A stretch of 64,000 nucleotides of DNA from Clostridium sp. (GCF_016650035.1 NZ_JAENWM010000010.1:1-64000); one strand, 5' to 3'. Counted from the first letter of the stretch, positions 17,109 through 27,790 are shown. Program-made: numbers and translations. Notes: generated from the letters alone by a model not told the origin.

Positions 17109-18026
17109 ATGTTTTTATATAAAATAGATGGTAATAACTTAGAAGAAATAAAGGAAAAGACTTTTTCAAAAGAGGTGGAGCTTCATAAGTTATGTGAAAA
17201 TAATTTAGAGGATATATTTGGGTTAAAGTTTGTTAGGAGAGAGTTCACTTTTAACAATTTTAGGCTTGATACTTTAGCATTCAATGAGAACAGTAAATCA
17301 TTTGTTATCATTGAATATAAAAATACTAGTAACTTTAGTGTTATAGATCAAGGCTATTCTTATCTTTCTTTAATGCTTAATAATAAGGCTGATTTTATAC
17401 TTGAGTATAATGAAAATTGTAATAGTACATTAAAGAGAGATGATGTGGATTGGTCACAATCAAGGGTTATATTTGTATCACCAGCCTTTAATAATTATCA
17501 AAAGGAAGCTATTAATTTTAAAGATTTACCTTTTGAGTTATGGGAAGTAAAGAGATTTACTAATGATACAATGTATTTTAATCTAATTAAATCATCCAAA
17601 AGTAGTGAGTCTATAAAGACCATAGCTACAAGTGGTAGTGAAGCTGATATTGTAAATACAGAAGTTAAAGTATATACAGAAGAACAGCACTTAAATAACT
17701 CTAGTGAGGAAATTGTTGAATTATATGATAAATTAAAAGATTTTATACTAACATTAGATGACACTATTGATATAAAAGCTAAAAAATTAGAAGTAGGTTT
17801 TATGTATAACAAGAAAGTCATGTTAGATATACATTTGCAAAAGAAAGCCTTGAAAATCTGGTTAAATACAAAGGTAGGAACGTTAGATGATCCTAGAAAT
17901 ATCGCAAGAGATGTTTCGAATACAGGACACTGGGGAAATGGTGATTATCAGATACAAATAAGTAATGACGAAGATATTGAGTATATATTTAGTTTGATTA
18001 AGCAGTTATATAAATCGAAGAAGTGA
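17109..18026 (+). CDS. PD-(D/E)XK-type nuclease with C-terminal DUF5655-like domain
   Basis: FRLDTLAFNENSKSFVIIEYKNTSNFSVIDQGYSYLSLM (D..ExK); C-term MLDIHLQKKALKIWLNTKVGTLDDPRNIARDVSNTGHWGNGDYQI; ATG 17109 preferred over TTG 17040. Confidence 0.8.
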   Translation: MFLYKIDGNNLEEIKEKTFSKEVELHKLCENNLEDIFGLKFVRREFTFNNFRLDTLAFNENSKSFVIIEYKNTSNFSVIDQGYSYLSLMLNNKADFILEYNENCNSTLKRDDVDWSQSRVIFVSPAFNNYQKEAINFKDLPFELWEVKRFTNDTMYFNLIKSSKSSESIKTIATSGSEADIVNTEVKVYTEEQHLNNSSEEIVELYDKLKDFILTLDDTIDIKAKKLEVGFMYNKKVMLDIHLQKKALKIWLNTKVGTLDDPRNIARDVSNTGHWGNGDYQIQISNDEDIEYIFSLIKQLYKSKK

Positions 18027-18130
18027 TAAGATCAGACTTAGGGGTTAGAGTATGTGTATAAGTGATGAAAATTTATAGTTTAGAGATATAAATTAAACTT
18101 TACTAAATAAAATTAGGTGCATATTAAATT

Positions 18131-21043
18131 ATGGGGGATATTATGAATTCAATACTAGATAAAATAAATATTAAAGAAGATCATCAACTTAGTATTGATG
18201 ATGTTAAACATAAAGAAATAGAAAACACTGAATTCCTAGTCAATAACAAGCTAATAGTGAATTCAGAAAAAGGTAATCTATTAGATGAGCTTAAGAGATG
18301 CTTAAGTGACTGTGAGAAGTTTTATTTTAGTGTGGCATTTATTAATTTTAGCGGACTTCAGCTTTTATTGGATAGCTTTAAAGAACTTGAAGAAAAAGGT
18401 GTGAAAGGCAAGATACTAACATCCACATACCTTAATTTTACTGAACCAAAGGCTCTTGAAAGAATAAATAAGTTTAATAATATTGATTTAAAGATTTTTG
18501 TGGCTACTAATGAGAAAGGCTTTCATACTAAAGCATACATTTTTGAATATAAAGATGAATACAAAATAATTATAGGATCATCTAATATAACTCAAAGAGC
18601 TTTAAAGAGTAATGTAGAGTGGAATGTTAAAGTTATTTCTAAGAAAAACGATAGTTTTACCCGTGAGGTTTTGGAAGAGTATTTAAGTTTATGGGAAGTA
18701 ACTTCTATTGTAGATGATGACTTTATTAATAGTTATAGTAATTTTCTAAAGGAGATTAAAAAAACTGGGGAAAGCAAAAACTTAGACTTTAGTAATTATC
18801 AATTAATTAAGCCTAACCATATGCAAAAGAAAGCTATGGATAATTTGAGTAGATTAAGAGCTTCTGGTGAGATTAAAGCCTTGGTTATTGCTGCTACAGG
18901 TACAGGCAAAACATATATGTCAGCCTTTGATGCTGTGAGCTATAAACCTGAGAAGCTGCTTTTCTTGGTTCATAGGGAAGAAATATTAAGGAGTGCAGAG
19001 GAAACCTTTAAGAAATTAGTGAAGAATAAAAATAAAACTACAGGACTTTTAACTGGCACAAGTAAAGATTTGAACGCGGATTATCTGTTTTCAACTATAC
19101 AATCAATGAATAATAATCTTGAAAATTTCAAGCCAGATGAGTTTGAATATATAATCGTAGATGAGGCTCATCATGCTTCTAGCCCTTCTTATGCAAAAGT
19201 TATGGAGTATTTTAAACCAAGATTTTTACTTGGTATGACAGCAACACCAGAAAGATGTGATGGAGGTAATATATTCGATATATTTGATAATAATGTGGCT
19301 TTAGAATTAAGACTTAGGGAAGCCTTAGAGCTAGGACTAGTTATTCCATTCCACTATTTTGGTATATCTGATATTGAGGGTATTGACTTAAGTGATGTGA
19401 ATGTTCAGGATACAAATGAAATAGCTAAAAGATTAAAGGTTAATGAGAGAGTTGACTTTATTGTGGATAAGATGGAGTTTTACGGCTACGATGGAGAGAA
19501 ACGTAAAGGGGTAGGCTTCTGTGCAAGTATTGATCATGCTGAGTATATGGCAGCTGAATTTAATAAAAGAGGGATAAAAAGTATATGCTTAACAGGAGTA
19601 AATTCAGCAGATGAAAGAATATATTATATAAAGAAACTAGAATCAGATGAGGATGAATTAGAAGTTATATTTACTGTGGATATTTTTAATGAAGGTGTGG
19701 ATATACCAGCTATTAACTTAGTTTTAATGCTTAGACCAACTAATTCACCTATAATATTCATACAACAACTGGGTAGAGGACTTAGAAATCATAAAGAAAA
19801 ATCTTTTTTAACTGTATTAGATTTTATAGGAAATCATAAAAAAGTGTTTTTGATAGCAATAGCATTAAATGGTTCAAGATATTATGATAAAGATAGTTTG
19901 AAAGTAGCTGTGGCCACTCAGTTTGGGAATATACCTGGATGTACTAATATTCAAATGGATAGAATTGCTCAGGAAAGAATATTAGAGCAGTTAACTGACG
20001 AAAATTTTAATTCTATGAAATATTTAAAGGAAGAATATTTAGAATTTAAGATGATGAATAGTGGAAAAACTCCATATTTTCTTATGGATTATATAAAGTA
20101 TGAGGGAGCTCCAAATCCTTTGAAATTTTTAAATAAGGAAAAAACTTATATTGGGTTTGTGGCTAAAATGGAGAATGATGAAGCTTTAAAAAAATTATTA
20201 GAAGATGAAGCTTTTCTTAAAATCCTTAAAGAACTTTCAGCTAAGTTACCTATAAAAAGAGTATATGAATTTAGTGTAATTAAATATTTACTAATCCATG
20301 AAGATATAAGCTTTAAGCAAGCTAAAAATGAAATATTAAAGTATATTGAGGATGTAGATGATAATAGTATTATTCATGCTTTTCAGTGTTTGAATCAAAA
20401 CTACTATGATTCAGCTCAAGTTAAAAATAATATTAAATGCTTTGAACTTAATGAGGAAGTCTTAAGCCGTACATGGGCTTTTAAAACGGTAATATATAAT
20501 GAGAAATATAGAATGTACATTGAAGATGTTATAAATTATGCGCTTATAAGATATGAGAAAGAATTTGAAAGTAAGTATTATGGAGTGCCATTTTTTAAGT
20601 TATATGAACAATACCAAATGGTAGATGCAGCACTACTTTCAAATTATACTAAAATTCATAGCTCCTTCAGGGGGATCGGACTTATAGCAAATGGAAAAGA
20701 ATATTTTCTTTTTGTAGATTTACATAAAGAAGAAGATATTAAGGAAAGTATAAATTATAAAGATAAATTTAAAGATAGTAAATATTTTCAATGGCAAAGT
20801 CCCAATAGTACATCTCAAAGTTCAGAAAGAGGTAAAAACATTATTTTCAATAAACAAAGAGGGATTAACCTACATGTTTTTGTAAGGAAGTATAAGCAAA
20901 TTGATGGAGCTTCCGAGCCTTATATTTACATAGGTAAAGGTGATGTAACAGAATATGAAGGTGAAAAGCCGATAACTGTTCTAATGGAATTAGAACATGA
21001 AATGCCAGCGAATCTATATACAGAATTCACAAAAAAGGTATAG
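18131..21043 (+). CDS. PLD-domain/DEAD-DEAH helicase/DUF3427 protein
   Basis: PLD HTKAYIFEYKDEYKIIIGSSNITQRAL; Walker A AATGTGKT; DEAHH; QQLGRGLRNH; C-term FQWQSPNSTSQSSERGKNI...NLHVFVRKYK. Confidence 0.92.
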   Translation: MGDIMNSILDKINIKEDHQLSIDDVKHKEIENTEFLVNNKLIVNSEKGNLLDELKRCLSDCEKFYFSVAFINFSGLQLLLDSFKELEEKGVKGKILTSTYLNFTEPKALERINKFNNIDLKIFVATNEKGFHTKAYIFEYKDEYKIIIGSSNITQRALKSNVEWNVKVISKKNDSFTREVLEEYLSLWEVTSIVDDDFINSYSNFLKEIKKTGESKNLDFSNYQLIKPNHMQKKAMDNLSRLRASGEIKALVIAATGTGKTYMSAFDAVSYKPEKLLFLVHREEILRSAEETFKKLVKNKNKTTGLLTGTSKDLNADYLFSTIQSMNNNLENFKPDEFEYIIVDEAHHASSPSYAKVMEYFKPRFLLGMTATPERCDGGNIFDIFDNNVALELRLREALELGLVIPFHYFGISDIEGIDLSDVNVQDTNEIAKRLKVNERVDFIVDKMEFYGYDGEKRKGVGFCASIDHAEYMAAEFNKRGIKSICLTGVNSADERIYYIKKLESDEDELEVIFTVDIFNEGVDIPAINLVLMLRPTNSPIIFIQQLGRGLRNHKEKSFLTVLDFIGNHKKVFLIAIALNGSRYYDKDSLKVAVATQFGNIPGCTNIQMDRIAQERILEQLTDENFNSMKYLKEEYLEFKMMNSGKTPYFLMDYIKYEGAPNPLKFLNKEKTYIGFVAKMENDEALKKLLEDEAFLKILKELSAKLPIKRVYEFSVIKYLLIHEDISFKQAKNEILKYIEDVDDNSIIHAFQCLNQNYYDSAQVKNNIKCFELNEEVLSRTWAFKTVIYNEKYRMYIEDVINYALIRYEKEFESKYYGVPFFKLYEQYQMVDAALLSNYTKIHSSFRGIGLIANGKEYFLFVDLHKEEDIKESINYKDKFKDSKYFQWQSPNSTSQSSERGKNIIFNKQRGINLHVFVRKYKQIDGASEPYIYIGKGDVTEYEGEKPITVLMELEHEMPANLYTEFTKKV

Positions 21044-21062
21044 CAATTTTGCTATACCTTTT
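21031..21062 (+). terminator. Bidirectional terminator between helicase and NUDIX genes
   Basis: A run, GGTATAGCAA-TT-TTGCTATACC, T run. Confidence 0.85.
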
Positions 21063-21077
21063 CTGATAAAAGCTGGT

Positions 21078-21458
21078 TTACAGCTTGAATATCTGCGGAG
21101 CCCATTTTAGGGAAAGTAAATTCTCTCTATGTAACCATATTAATTTTGAATGCTCGCTTATGGTAGGAGTACCAGCAACTAAGCGGCACTTAACAGTAAA
21201 TAAATTCACTATAAACTTATCATATTCGTAAGTATTATCATTAAAGCGATCAATAAATTCAACTTCGCAAGCTAGTTCTTCTTTTATTTCTCTTTCAATA
21301 GCTTCTTTTAAAGTTTCACTACTTTCTATTTTACCACCAGGGAATTCCCACATATTTGGAATGGACATTGTTGGAGCGCGAAGAGCACATAAGATTTCAT
21401 TATTTTCATTTTCGATAATGGCTCCTACAACTTTTATTAATTTCTTCATATAAAACAC
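21078..21458 (-). CDS. NUDIX hydrolase (MutT/CTP pyrophosphohydrolase-like)
   Basis: Nudix box GGKIESSETLKEAIEREIKEELACEVEF. Confidence 0.92.
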   Translation of the reverse strand: MFYMKKLIKVVGAIIENENNEILCALRAPTMSIPNMWEFPGGKIESSETLKEAIEREIKEELACEVEFIDRFNDNTYEYDKFIVNLFTVKCRLVAGTPTISEHSKLIWLHRENLLSLKWAPQIFKL

Positions 21459-21659
21459 CTCTAGGTAATTTTAGCATAAAAGGTGTGAATGCAAAAGTGA
21501 TGGGTTATTAAGTACGTTAGGTTTTGAGAGAGGTTAAGGGGAAATATAGAGGGATCAACATAAATCATATATACTAATTTAAAAAACATTTCATAAAAAA
21601 AGACTAAGAGCAAATATACATTATGGTGACTATGGCTTGGGGAACATTGTAAAAGTCAC

Positions 21660-21848
21660 TAACTTGGTTCAAAAGATATAATGCGAAGCAGTTTATAAAA
21701 ATTATGGAAATAGCACCGATAAAAGAATTTGATATGAAGTTGTTTTTTAGGCTTATTGAAAAAGTGGCTGTGTTTGAGCGCAGAAGATTATAGTAACTTT
21801 GATTGTAGAGAGTGAGGTTGAAGTTATAATCGAATGGTATAAAGTGAG
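21660..21848 (+). pseudogene. C-terminal remnant of a large serine recombinase
   Basis: MEIAPIKEFDMKLFFRLIEKVAVFE... then VTLIVESEVEVIIEWYK in a shifted frame. Confidence 0.45.
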
Positions 21849-21916
21849 CCGGACGGTTTGGATTTTCACTTGGCTACCTTTTTCAATTACTTACAAACAC
21901 CTTCTATCAAATGAAA

Positions 21917-22936
21917 TCAATGTAAGCTTAGTGTTAATGGAGTGAGCGATTTAGGGCTGAAAAAGTGATTTCTACATACTTCTTTTTCTTTTCCAAAGCC
22001 TAGAGTATCCTTTAATTTAAGGGAATCATCTAACTTAGACAGTGGTAAAAAATATAAATTTAATTTTGGGAAAAGAGATTGAATAAATGTATAGTTATTT
22101 TTACAATACTGAGAAATAGCATAATATTTTTGGTCATCACTACAAATTATATTGTATAAATTTTGATTAATGGTGTTCCCACATACGTTTAATGCATGTA
22201 ATCTTCTAAAGGCATCTGCATAATTGTTAGAGAATTCAATTTCAAATGCAGCAATTGGACTTATAGCTACATACCAAATCACATCAATTCTATCTATGAC
22301 TTTACTTGATGCAATAGTCACTAAATCAGCAGGTTGACGATTTTTAGCAATGAGTAAATTAGTATTAAGTTTTTTCAATTTCTTTTTGTCATTTATAGCT
22401 ATGGTTACTTCGTATCCAAGACTTTCTCCTAAATTTAGTATATAGCTTTGAATTATTTCGTGACGAGTCTTACTAGGCAAATTGCTGATATAATATTTTT
22501 TTCTTATAATTTCGTCTACTGTAGCAAGTTCAAATTGTATTTTAATTGTTTCAGGATATTTATTACCAAATCTAACAATCCCATCTCCTTCATAATAGCC
22601 TAGAACTCTATTTCTATCCTTGTTATAACCTTTAACTTTATTGGTATATACCATGCTTTGATAAAGCTCATCATGTATGCAATCTAGTTGGGGGTTGTAA
22701 AGAACAAAGGGTTTACCGGCTGCTTCAGATAATCCAACTAAAATATATTTACTCTCAGAATTACTAATGTTTGATACTTTACTAAATGAGAAATCAGTAA
22801 AATTATTTTCGTCAAAAGTCCTTATATAGTCAAAGCTTGTAACAATAGTATAATCTATTAAAGTCTTTTTTAGTTCTTTATGGTTTTCCATAGTTATTAG
22901 CACCTCGTTAATTAATATTTTAATTATTTTAACCAA
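21917..22936 (-). CDS. Putative type II restriction endonuclease, divergent partner of the methyltransferase
   Basis: Divergent from the DNA methyltransferase; IDRIDVIWYVAISPIAAFEIEFSNNYADAFRRLHAL resembles an atypical D...ExE nuclease core. Confidence 0.6.
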   Translation of the reverse strand: MVKIIKILINEVLITMENHKELKKTLIDYTIVTSFDYIRTFDENNFTDFSFSKVSNISNSESKYILVGLSEAAGKPFVLYNPQLDCIHDELYQSMVYTNKVKGYNKDRNRVLGYYEGDGIVRFGNKYPETIKIQFELATVDEIIRKKYYISNLPSKTRHEIIQSYILNLGESLGYEVTIAINDKKKLKKLNTNLLIAKNRQPADLVTIASSKVIDRIDVIWYVAISPIAAFEIEFSNNYADAFRRLHALNVCGNTINQNLYNIICSDDQKYYAISQYCKNNYTFIQSLFPKLNLYFLPLSKLDDSLKLKDTLGFGKEKEVCRNHFFSPKSLTPLTLSLH

Positions 22937-23002
22937 AAAAGTATTTTTTATTATTCTTAATGAATATATATAGGATATAGCATTTTATATGGGTGATTAT
23001 CA

Positions 23003-23794
23003 ATGAATCAAATTAAAATTAACAATACAGACTGCTTAAGTGGATTGAAAAACGTTCAAGACATGTCAATAGACTTGGTTATTACTTCACCACCATATGA
23101 AAATTTGAGAGAATATAATGGATATATTTTTAACTATGATTATTTTAAAGAGGTTGCTAATGAACTACTTAGGTGTTTAAAAGTTGGTGCAGTAATAATA
23201 TGGGTTGTTGCAGATAAGACTTCTAATGGCTCAGAGTCTGGGGAATCATTTAGACAAGCTTTATATTTTAAAGAGATTGGATTTAAAATATGGGATACAA
23301 TGATTTTTGCAAAATATAATCCTGCTCCTAAAAATCACAGAAGATATGAACAAGAATTTGAGTACATGTTTGTTTTTGCAAAAGGAAAACCTAAGTGTTT
23401 TAATCCTATAATGATTCCATGTAAATTTAGTGGACAAAAAAGAACTGGAACTTATAGACAAGATAAAAAGGGACAACTTAAAAAACTTAATACTACGGGA
23501 AAGGTTAAGAGTATGAAAGTGAAAGGTAATATATGGTATTATGTCGTAGGTAAACATTGTACTGAAAATTTATTAGCACATAAACATCAAGCTATTTTTC
23601 CAGATAAGTTGGCAGAAGATCATATTATAACATGGTCAAATGAAGGGGATTTGGTTTTAGATCCTTTTATGGGAAGTGGAACCGTTGGTAGAGTATGTAA
23701 AAATATGAAGAGGCTATTTATTGGCTTTGAAATAAGTAAAGATTACTGTGAAAGTGCACAGCAAATGATTAGTGCCATTTCTCTTACAAACTAG
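23003..23794 (+). CDS. DNA methyltransferase, beta-type N4mC/N6mA
   Basis: DLVITSPPYENLREY (motif IV) N-terminal, LVLDPFMGSGTVGRV (motif I) C-terminal. Confidence 0.93.
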   Translation: MNQIKINNTDCLSGLKNVQDMSIDLVITSPPYENLREYNGYIFNYDYFKEVANELLRCLKVGAVIIWVVADKTSNGSESGESFRQALYFKEIGFKIWDTMIFAKYNPAPKNHRRYEQEFEYMFVFAKGKPKCFNPIMIPCKFSGQKRTGTYRQDKKGQLKKLNTTGKVKSMKVKGNIWYYVVGKHCTENLLAHKHQAIFPDKLAEDHIITWSNEGDLVLDPFMGSGTVGRVCKNMKRLFIGFEISKDYCESAQQMISAISLTN

Positions 23795-23910
23795 ACACTT
23801 TAAAGTTGGTTGCAAAGAGAATGCTTCAAGTCAACTCTTATGATTTCTCAATAATTGGCAGTATAATTTGTGGTTTATATTATTACCTCGGAAGTCATAG
23901 CAATAGAACG

Positions 23911-23945
23911 GCCATATACTTTATCACAGTATATGGCCTGTTTTA
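23911..23945 (+). terminator. Terminator after methyltransferase
   Basis: GGCCATATAC...GTATATGGCC stem then TGTTTTATT. Confidence 0.85.
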
Positions 23946-23989
23946 TTGCTAACTAAGCTTTTTAACGTGGGGGAACATTAATAATATTT

Positions 23990-24070
23990 ACACTTGCGGT
24001 CACAGGTAAGGAGGGAATCCACCCCTAAATCTAGAATACTCCATATAATAACAATTAAATTGGAGGTATA
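23990..24070 (+). ncRNA. Candidate structured leader, copy 2
   Basis: ATTTACACTTGCGGTCACAGGTAAGGAGGGAATCCACCCCTAAATCTAGAATACTCCATATAATAACAA aligns with 16900-16968; ATACTCC can pair with RBS GGAGGTAT (24062-24069). Confidence 0.6.
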
Positions 24071-24076
24071 ATTCCC

Positions 24077-27000
24077 ATGGTAAAAGAAGGAATATACGAG
24101 CAAATTATATATGATGATCTTAAAAACCAATTAATAAAATTAGATTCAGACAAATATATTTTCCAAAAGCAACCCATTGATGTAGAAGAGGCTAGAACTC
24201 AATTATCAAGCTATGTTTCTTCCGTGGTAAAGAAATGCCTAAGGTTTATCAGAGAAAATAATAAGCAAAACGATAAGGAAGCATTGATTTCACAAATAAA
24301 AGCCTGCAATGAGCTCATTCAAGGCTTAAGTACACTTGCAGAGGATAAAAATATTGAAGGTTTCAAAATTGATGAGGAGGGCGAAATCCTTACAGCATTA
24401 TATTCAAAGATAAACAATATAAGAGGAGTCAAGGAAGGTAAAGCAATTAGGCCTGTAACTCCACTTTCTCAAAGTTCCCTCTTTACTGGTACTACTCAGG
24501 AACCTAATATGATGGGGGAGATAAAGAAGGAGATATTGTGTAGTGATTCTGTGGACATGCTTGTTTCCTTCATTAAATGGAGTGGACTTAGATGTATCTT
24601 TGATGAGCTTAAGGAATTTACTGATAATGATGACCATAAGCTTAGGATAATTACAACTTCCTATATGGGAGCAACAGATTACAAGGCTATAGAAGAGCTG
24701 AGTAAGTTGAAAAATACAGAGATTATGATTTCATATGATACAGATAGAACAAGGCTTCATGCAAAGGCTTATCTTTTTCAAAGAGAGACGGGATTTACTA
24801 CAGCATATATTGGCTCATCAAACCTGTCGAATGCAGCTTTAACCTCAGGTCTTGAATGGAATATAAAAGTATCAGAAAAGGATTCCTTTGATATTATAAA
24901 GAAATTTCAGGCTACGTTTGAAGGCTATTGGAATGATGATGGGTTTACCTCCTTTAATGGTCAGAGTGAAGAGGATAAAAGAAGGCTTAAAAGCTCATTA
25001 AATAAGGAGGGGAAAACTGATAATAGTGTAAATTTTATGTTTGATATAAAGCCTTATTATTATCAGAAGGAAATTTTGGAGAAACTGAAGGCTGAGAGAA
25101 CTTTATTTAATAGATACAAAAATCTCATTGTTGCAGCTACAGGAGTAGGAAAGACTGTAATAGCGGGGTTTGATTATAAGGATTTCACAAAGGCACATAG
25201 GAAAGATAAGAATAGGCTTTTGTTTATTGCTCACAGGGAGGAAATATTAAAGCAAAGCAGAGATACATTTAGGGCTATTTTAAAGGACAATAATTTCGGG
25301 GATTTATTTGTAGGTGGCAATGTTCCAGATTCATTAGATCACTTATTCATGAGCATACAAAGTTTTAATTCAACTAAACTCAATGAAAAAACTGAAGCTG
25401 ATTTTTATGACTTTATTATAGTGGATGAATTCCATCATGCTGAAGCACCTTCTTATCAAAAGCTACTAGATTATTATGAGCCTAAAATATTACTTGGATT
25501 AACTGCTACTCCTGAAAGAATGGATGGCAAAAATGTGTTGGAGCATTTCGATGATAGAATAGCCGCAGAAATGAGACTTCCCGAAGCTATAGATAGAAAG
25601 CTTCTGAGCCCATTTCAGTATTTTGCAGTTTCTGATTCTATTGATCTTTCTATACTTAAATGGACAAGAGGAGGCTATGACAAACAAGAATTAGAAAATG
25701 TATATACAAGTAATGATATTAGGGTAAACGGCGTAATAACAAGTCTTAATAAATATGTTACAGATATTGAGGAAGTTATAGGGCTTGGTTTTTGCGTAAG
25801 TGTTTTGCATGCTAAGTATATGGCTAATAAATTTAATGAGAGTGGAATACCTTCCATGGCAGTGCTAGGTGAAAGCAGCCCAGAGGATAGAAGTAGTGCT
25901 AAGAAGAAACTGGTAAGTGGAGAGGTTAAATTTTTATTTACTGTTGACTTATATAATGAAGGTATAGATATTCCTGAAATTAATACAGTGCTATTTTTAA
26001 GACCTACAGAGAGTTTAACAGTTTTTCTGCAGCAGCTAGGAAGAGGACTCAGACTTAGTGAAGATAAAGAATGTTTAACGGTCTTGGATTTTGTAGGCCA
26101 AGCGCATAGGAGTTATGATTTTGAGCAGAAATTCAAAGCTTTAATGGGAAGAGCAAAGCACTCAGTAGAACACAGTATAATTAATGGCTTTTTAAACCTG
26201 CCTAAGGGTTGTTATATACACCTAGAAAAGCAGGCTAAGGAATATATACTAAGAAATATAAAGGATGCAAGGGTTACCAAAGCTAATTTGATAAGCAAAT
26301 TAAAATATTTCGAAGGTGATACAGGCAAAGAACCTACCTTAAGTAATTTTTTAGAGCATTATAATTATACATTGAACGATGTGTATGGCAAAGGTGGAAA
26401 TAGAAGCTTTAGCAGAATGAAGGTTGAGGCCGGAATAATGCATGACTTTAAAAATAAAGATGAAGAAGTAATGACAAAGAGATTAAAAAATTTATTCCAT
26501 ATTAATTCACGAAAGCTTATTGAGTTTACAACGAATATATTAACCTGTGGTAGGATAATGCAAGGCTCTGAGTTTAATAAAGAAGAGAAATTAATGCTTG
26601 GAATGATATACTACAGTTTTTATTTAGAAGCACCATAAAAGCTTGGGTTTAATTCCTTTGAGAAGATTTTGGCTACTCTCTATGAGAATAATAAAGCAAT
26701 GATTGAAGAGGCATTTGAGATATTACAGTATAATTATTTGCATATTGATTTTGTTGATAAGTCTGTGGATTTAGGATCTATCTGTCCTATTGATTTGTAT
26801 TGCACATTTTCCACGGATCAAATCATGGCAGCGTTAGGATATTTTGATGAAAGTATAAAGCCAGCCTTTAGAGAAGGAGTAAAGCATTTTAAAGAAAAAA
26901 AGCTTGATGCTTTTTTCATAACATTAAATAAATCAGAGAAAGATTATTCGCCTTCTACACTGTATGAGGATTATGCTATCAATGAAAGGCTATTTCATTG

Positions 27001-27253
27001 GCAAAGTCAGAGCCGGACTACAGCGGTAAGTGATATGGGTCAGAGGTACATTAACCATGTGAATACTGGGAATAAGATAGTTTTGTTTGTACGTGAAAAT
27101 AAGAAAAAGGATGGATTAGTTGCAGCATATACTTACCTTGGAGAGGGAGAGTATGTTCGTCATAGCGGAAACAGTCCTATAAGTTTTGTGTGGAGACTTA
27201 AGGAAGACATACCTGCGCGACTTATGAGGGTGGCTAACAAGAGTATAGTTTAG
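24077..27253 (+). pseudogene. PLD-domain/DEAD-DEAH helicase/DUF3427 protein interrupted by an in-frame ochre codon
   Basis: 24077-26638 (HAKAYLFQ..YIGSSNLSNAAL; AATGVGKT; DEFHH) and 26669-27253 (DUF3427 C-term FHWQSQSRTTAVS...NKIVLFVREN) share a frame, separated by TAA 26636-26638. Confidence 0.85.
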
Positions 27254-27357
27254 TGGGTTTAATCACTTTCATTATATACAATAATATAAACTTTCGAGTA
27301 GAGAAGCTGATGTTTGGCCATAATTATAAATAAGTTATAGTTATGGAGGAGTTTATT

Positions 27358-27783
27358 TTGAAAACTTTTGGAGAGAGATTTAAGAGTGTAAGGTTGTCTA
27401 AAAATATGACTCAAAAACAGTTAGCAGATGAATTTAATGGGCAATACGGCTATGCATTTACAAAAACAACTATTAGCCAATATGAAAATAACAAGAGAAT
27501 ACCAGAGATGAATGCTATTAGAAATTTTGTAGAATACTTTAATGTTTCATTAGACTATTTACTCTGCAATGATATACATGTTATTAAGGAATTAGACCAG
27601 GAATATTATATGCATAATGATTCTCAATTTGTTGAATTAGAAAAAATAGCAACTTTAATAAAAAGTTTAGCTGAAGAAAAGAAAATACTTCACAATAATA
27701 AAGGATTAAATGATGAACAAAGAAAAATAATATCAAATGGCATTGATATTATTTGTGGATTAGTAAAAAGAGAAACAGAATAG
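27358..27783 (+). CDS. XRE-family HTH transcriptional regulator
   Basis: FGERFKSVRLSKNMTQKQLADEF...TKTTISQYENNKRIPEMNAIRNFVEYFNVSLDYLL; RBS GGAGGAG then TTG 27358. Confidence 0.9.
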   Translation: MKTFGERFKSVRLSKNMTQKQLADEFNGQYGYAFTKTTISQYENNKRIPEMNAIRNFVEYFNVSLDYLLCNDIHVIKELDQEYYMHNDSQFVELEKIATLIKSLAEEKKILHNNKGLNDEQRKIISNGIDIICGLVKRETE

Positions 27784-27790
27784 ATATGAT

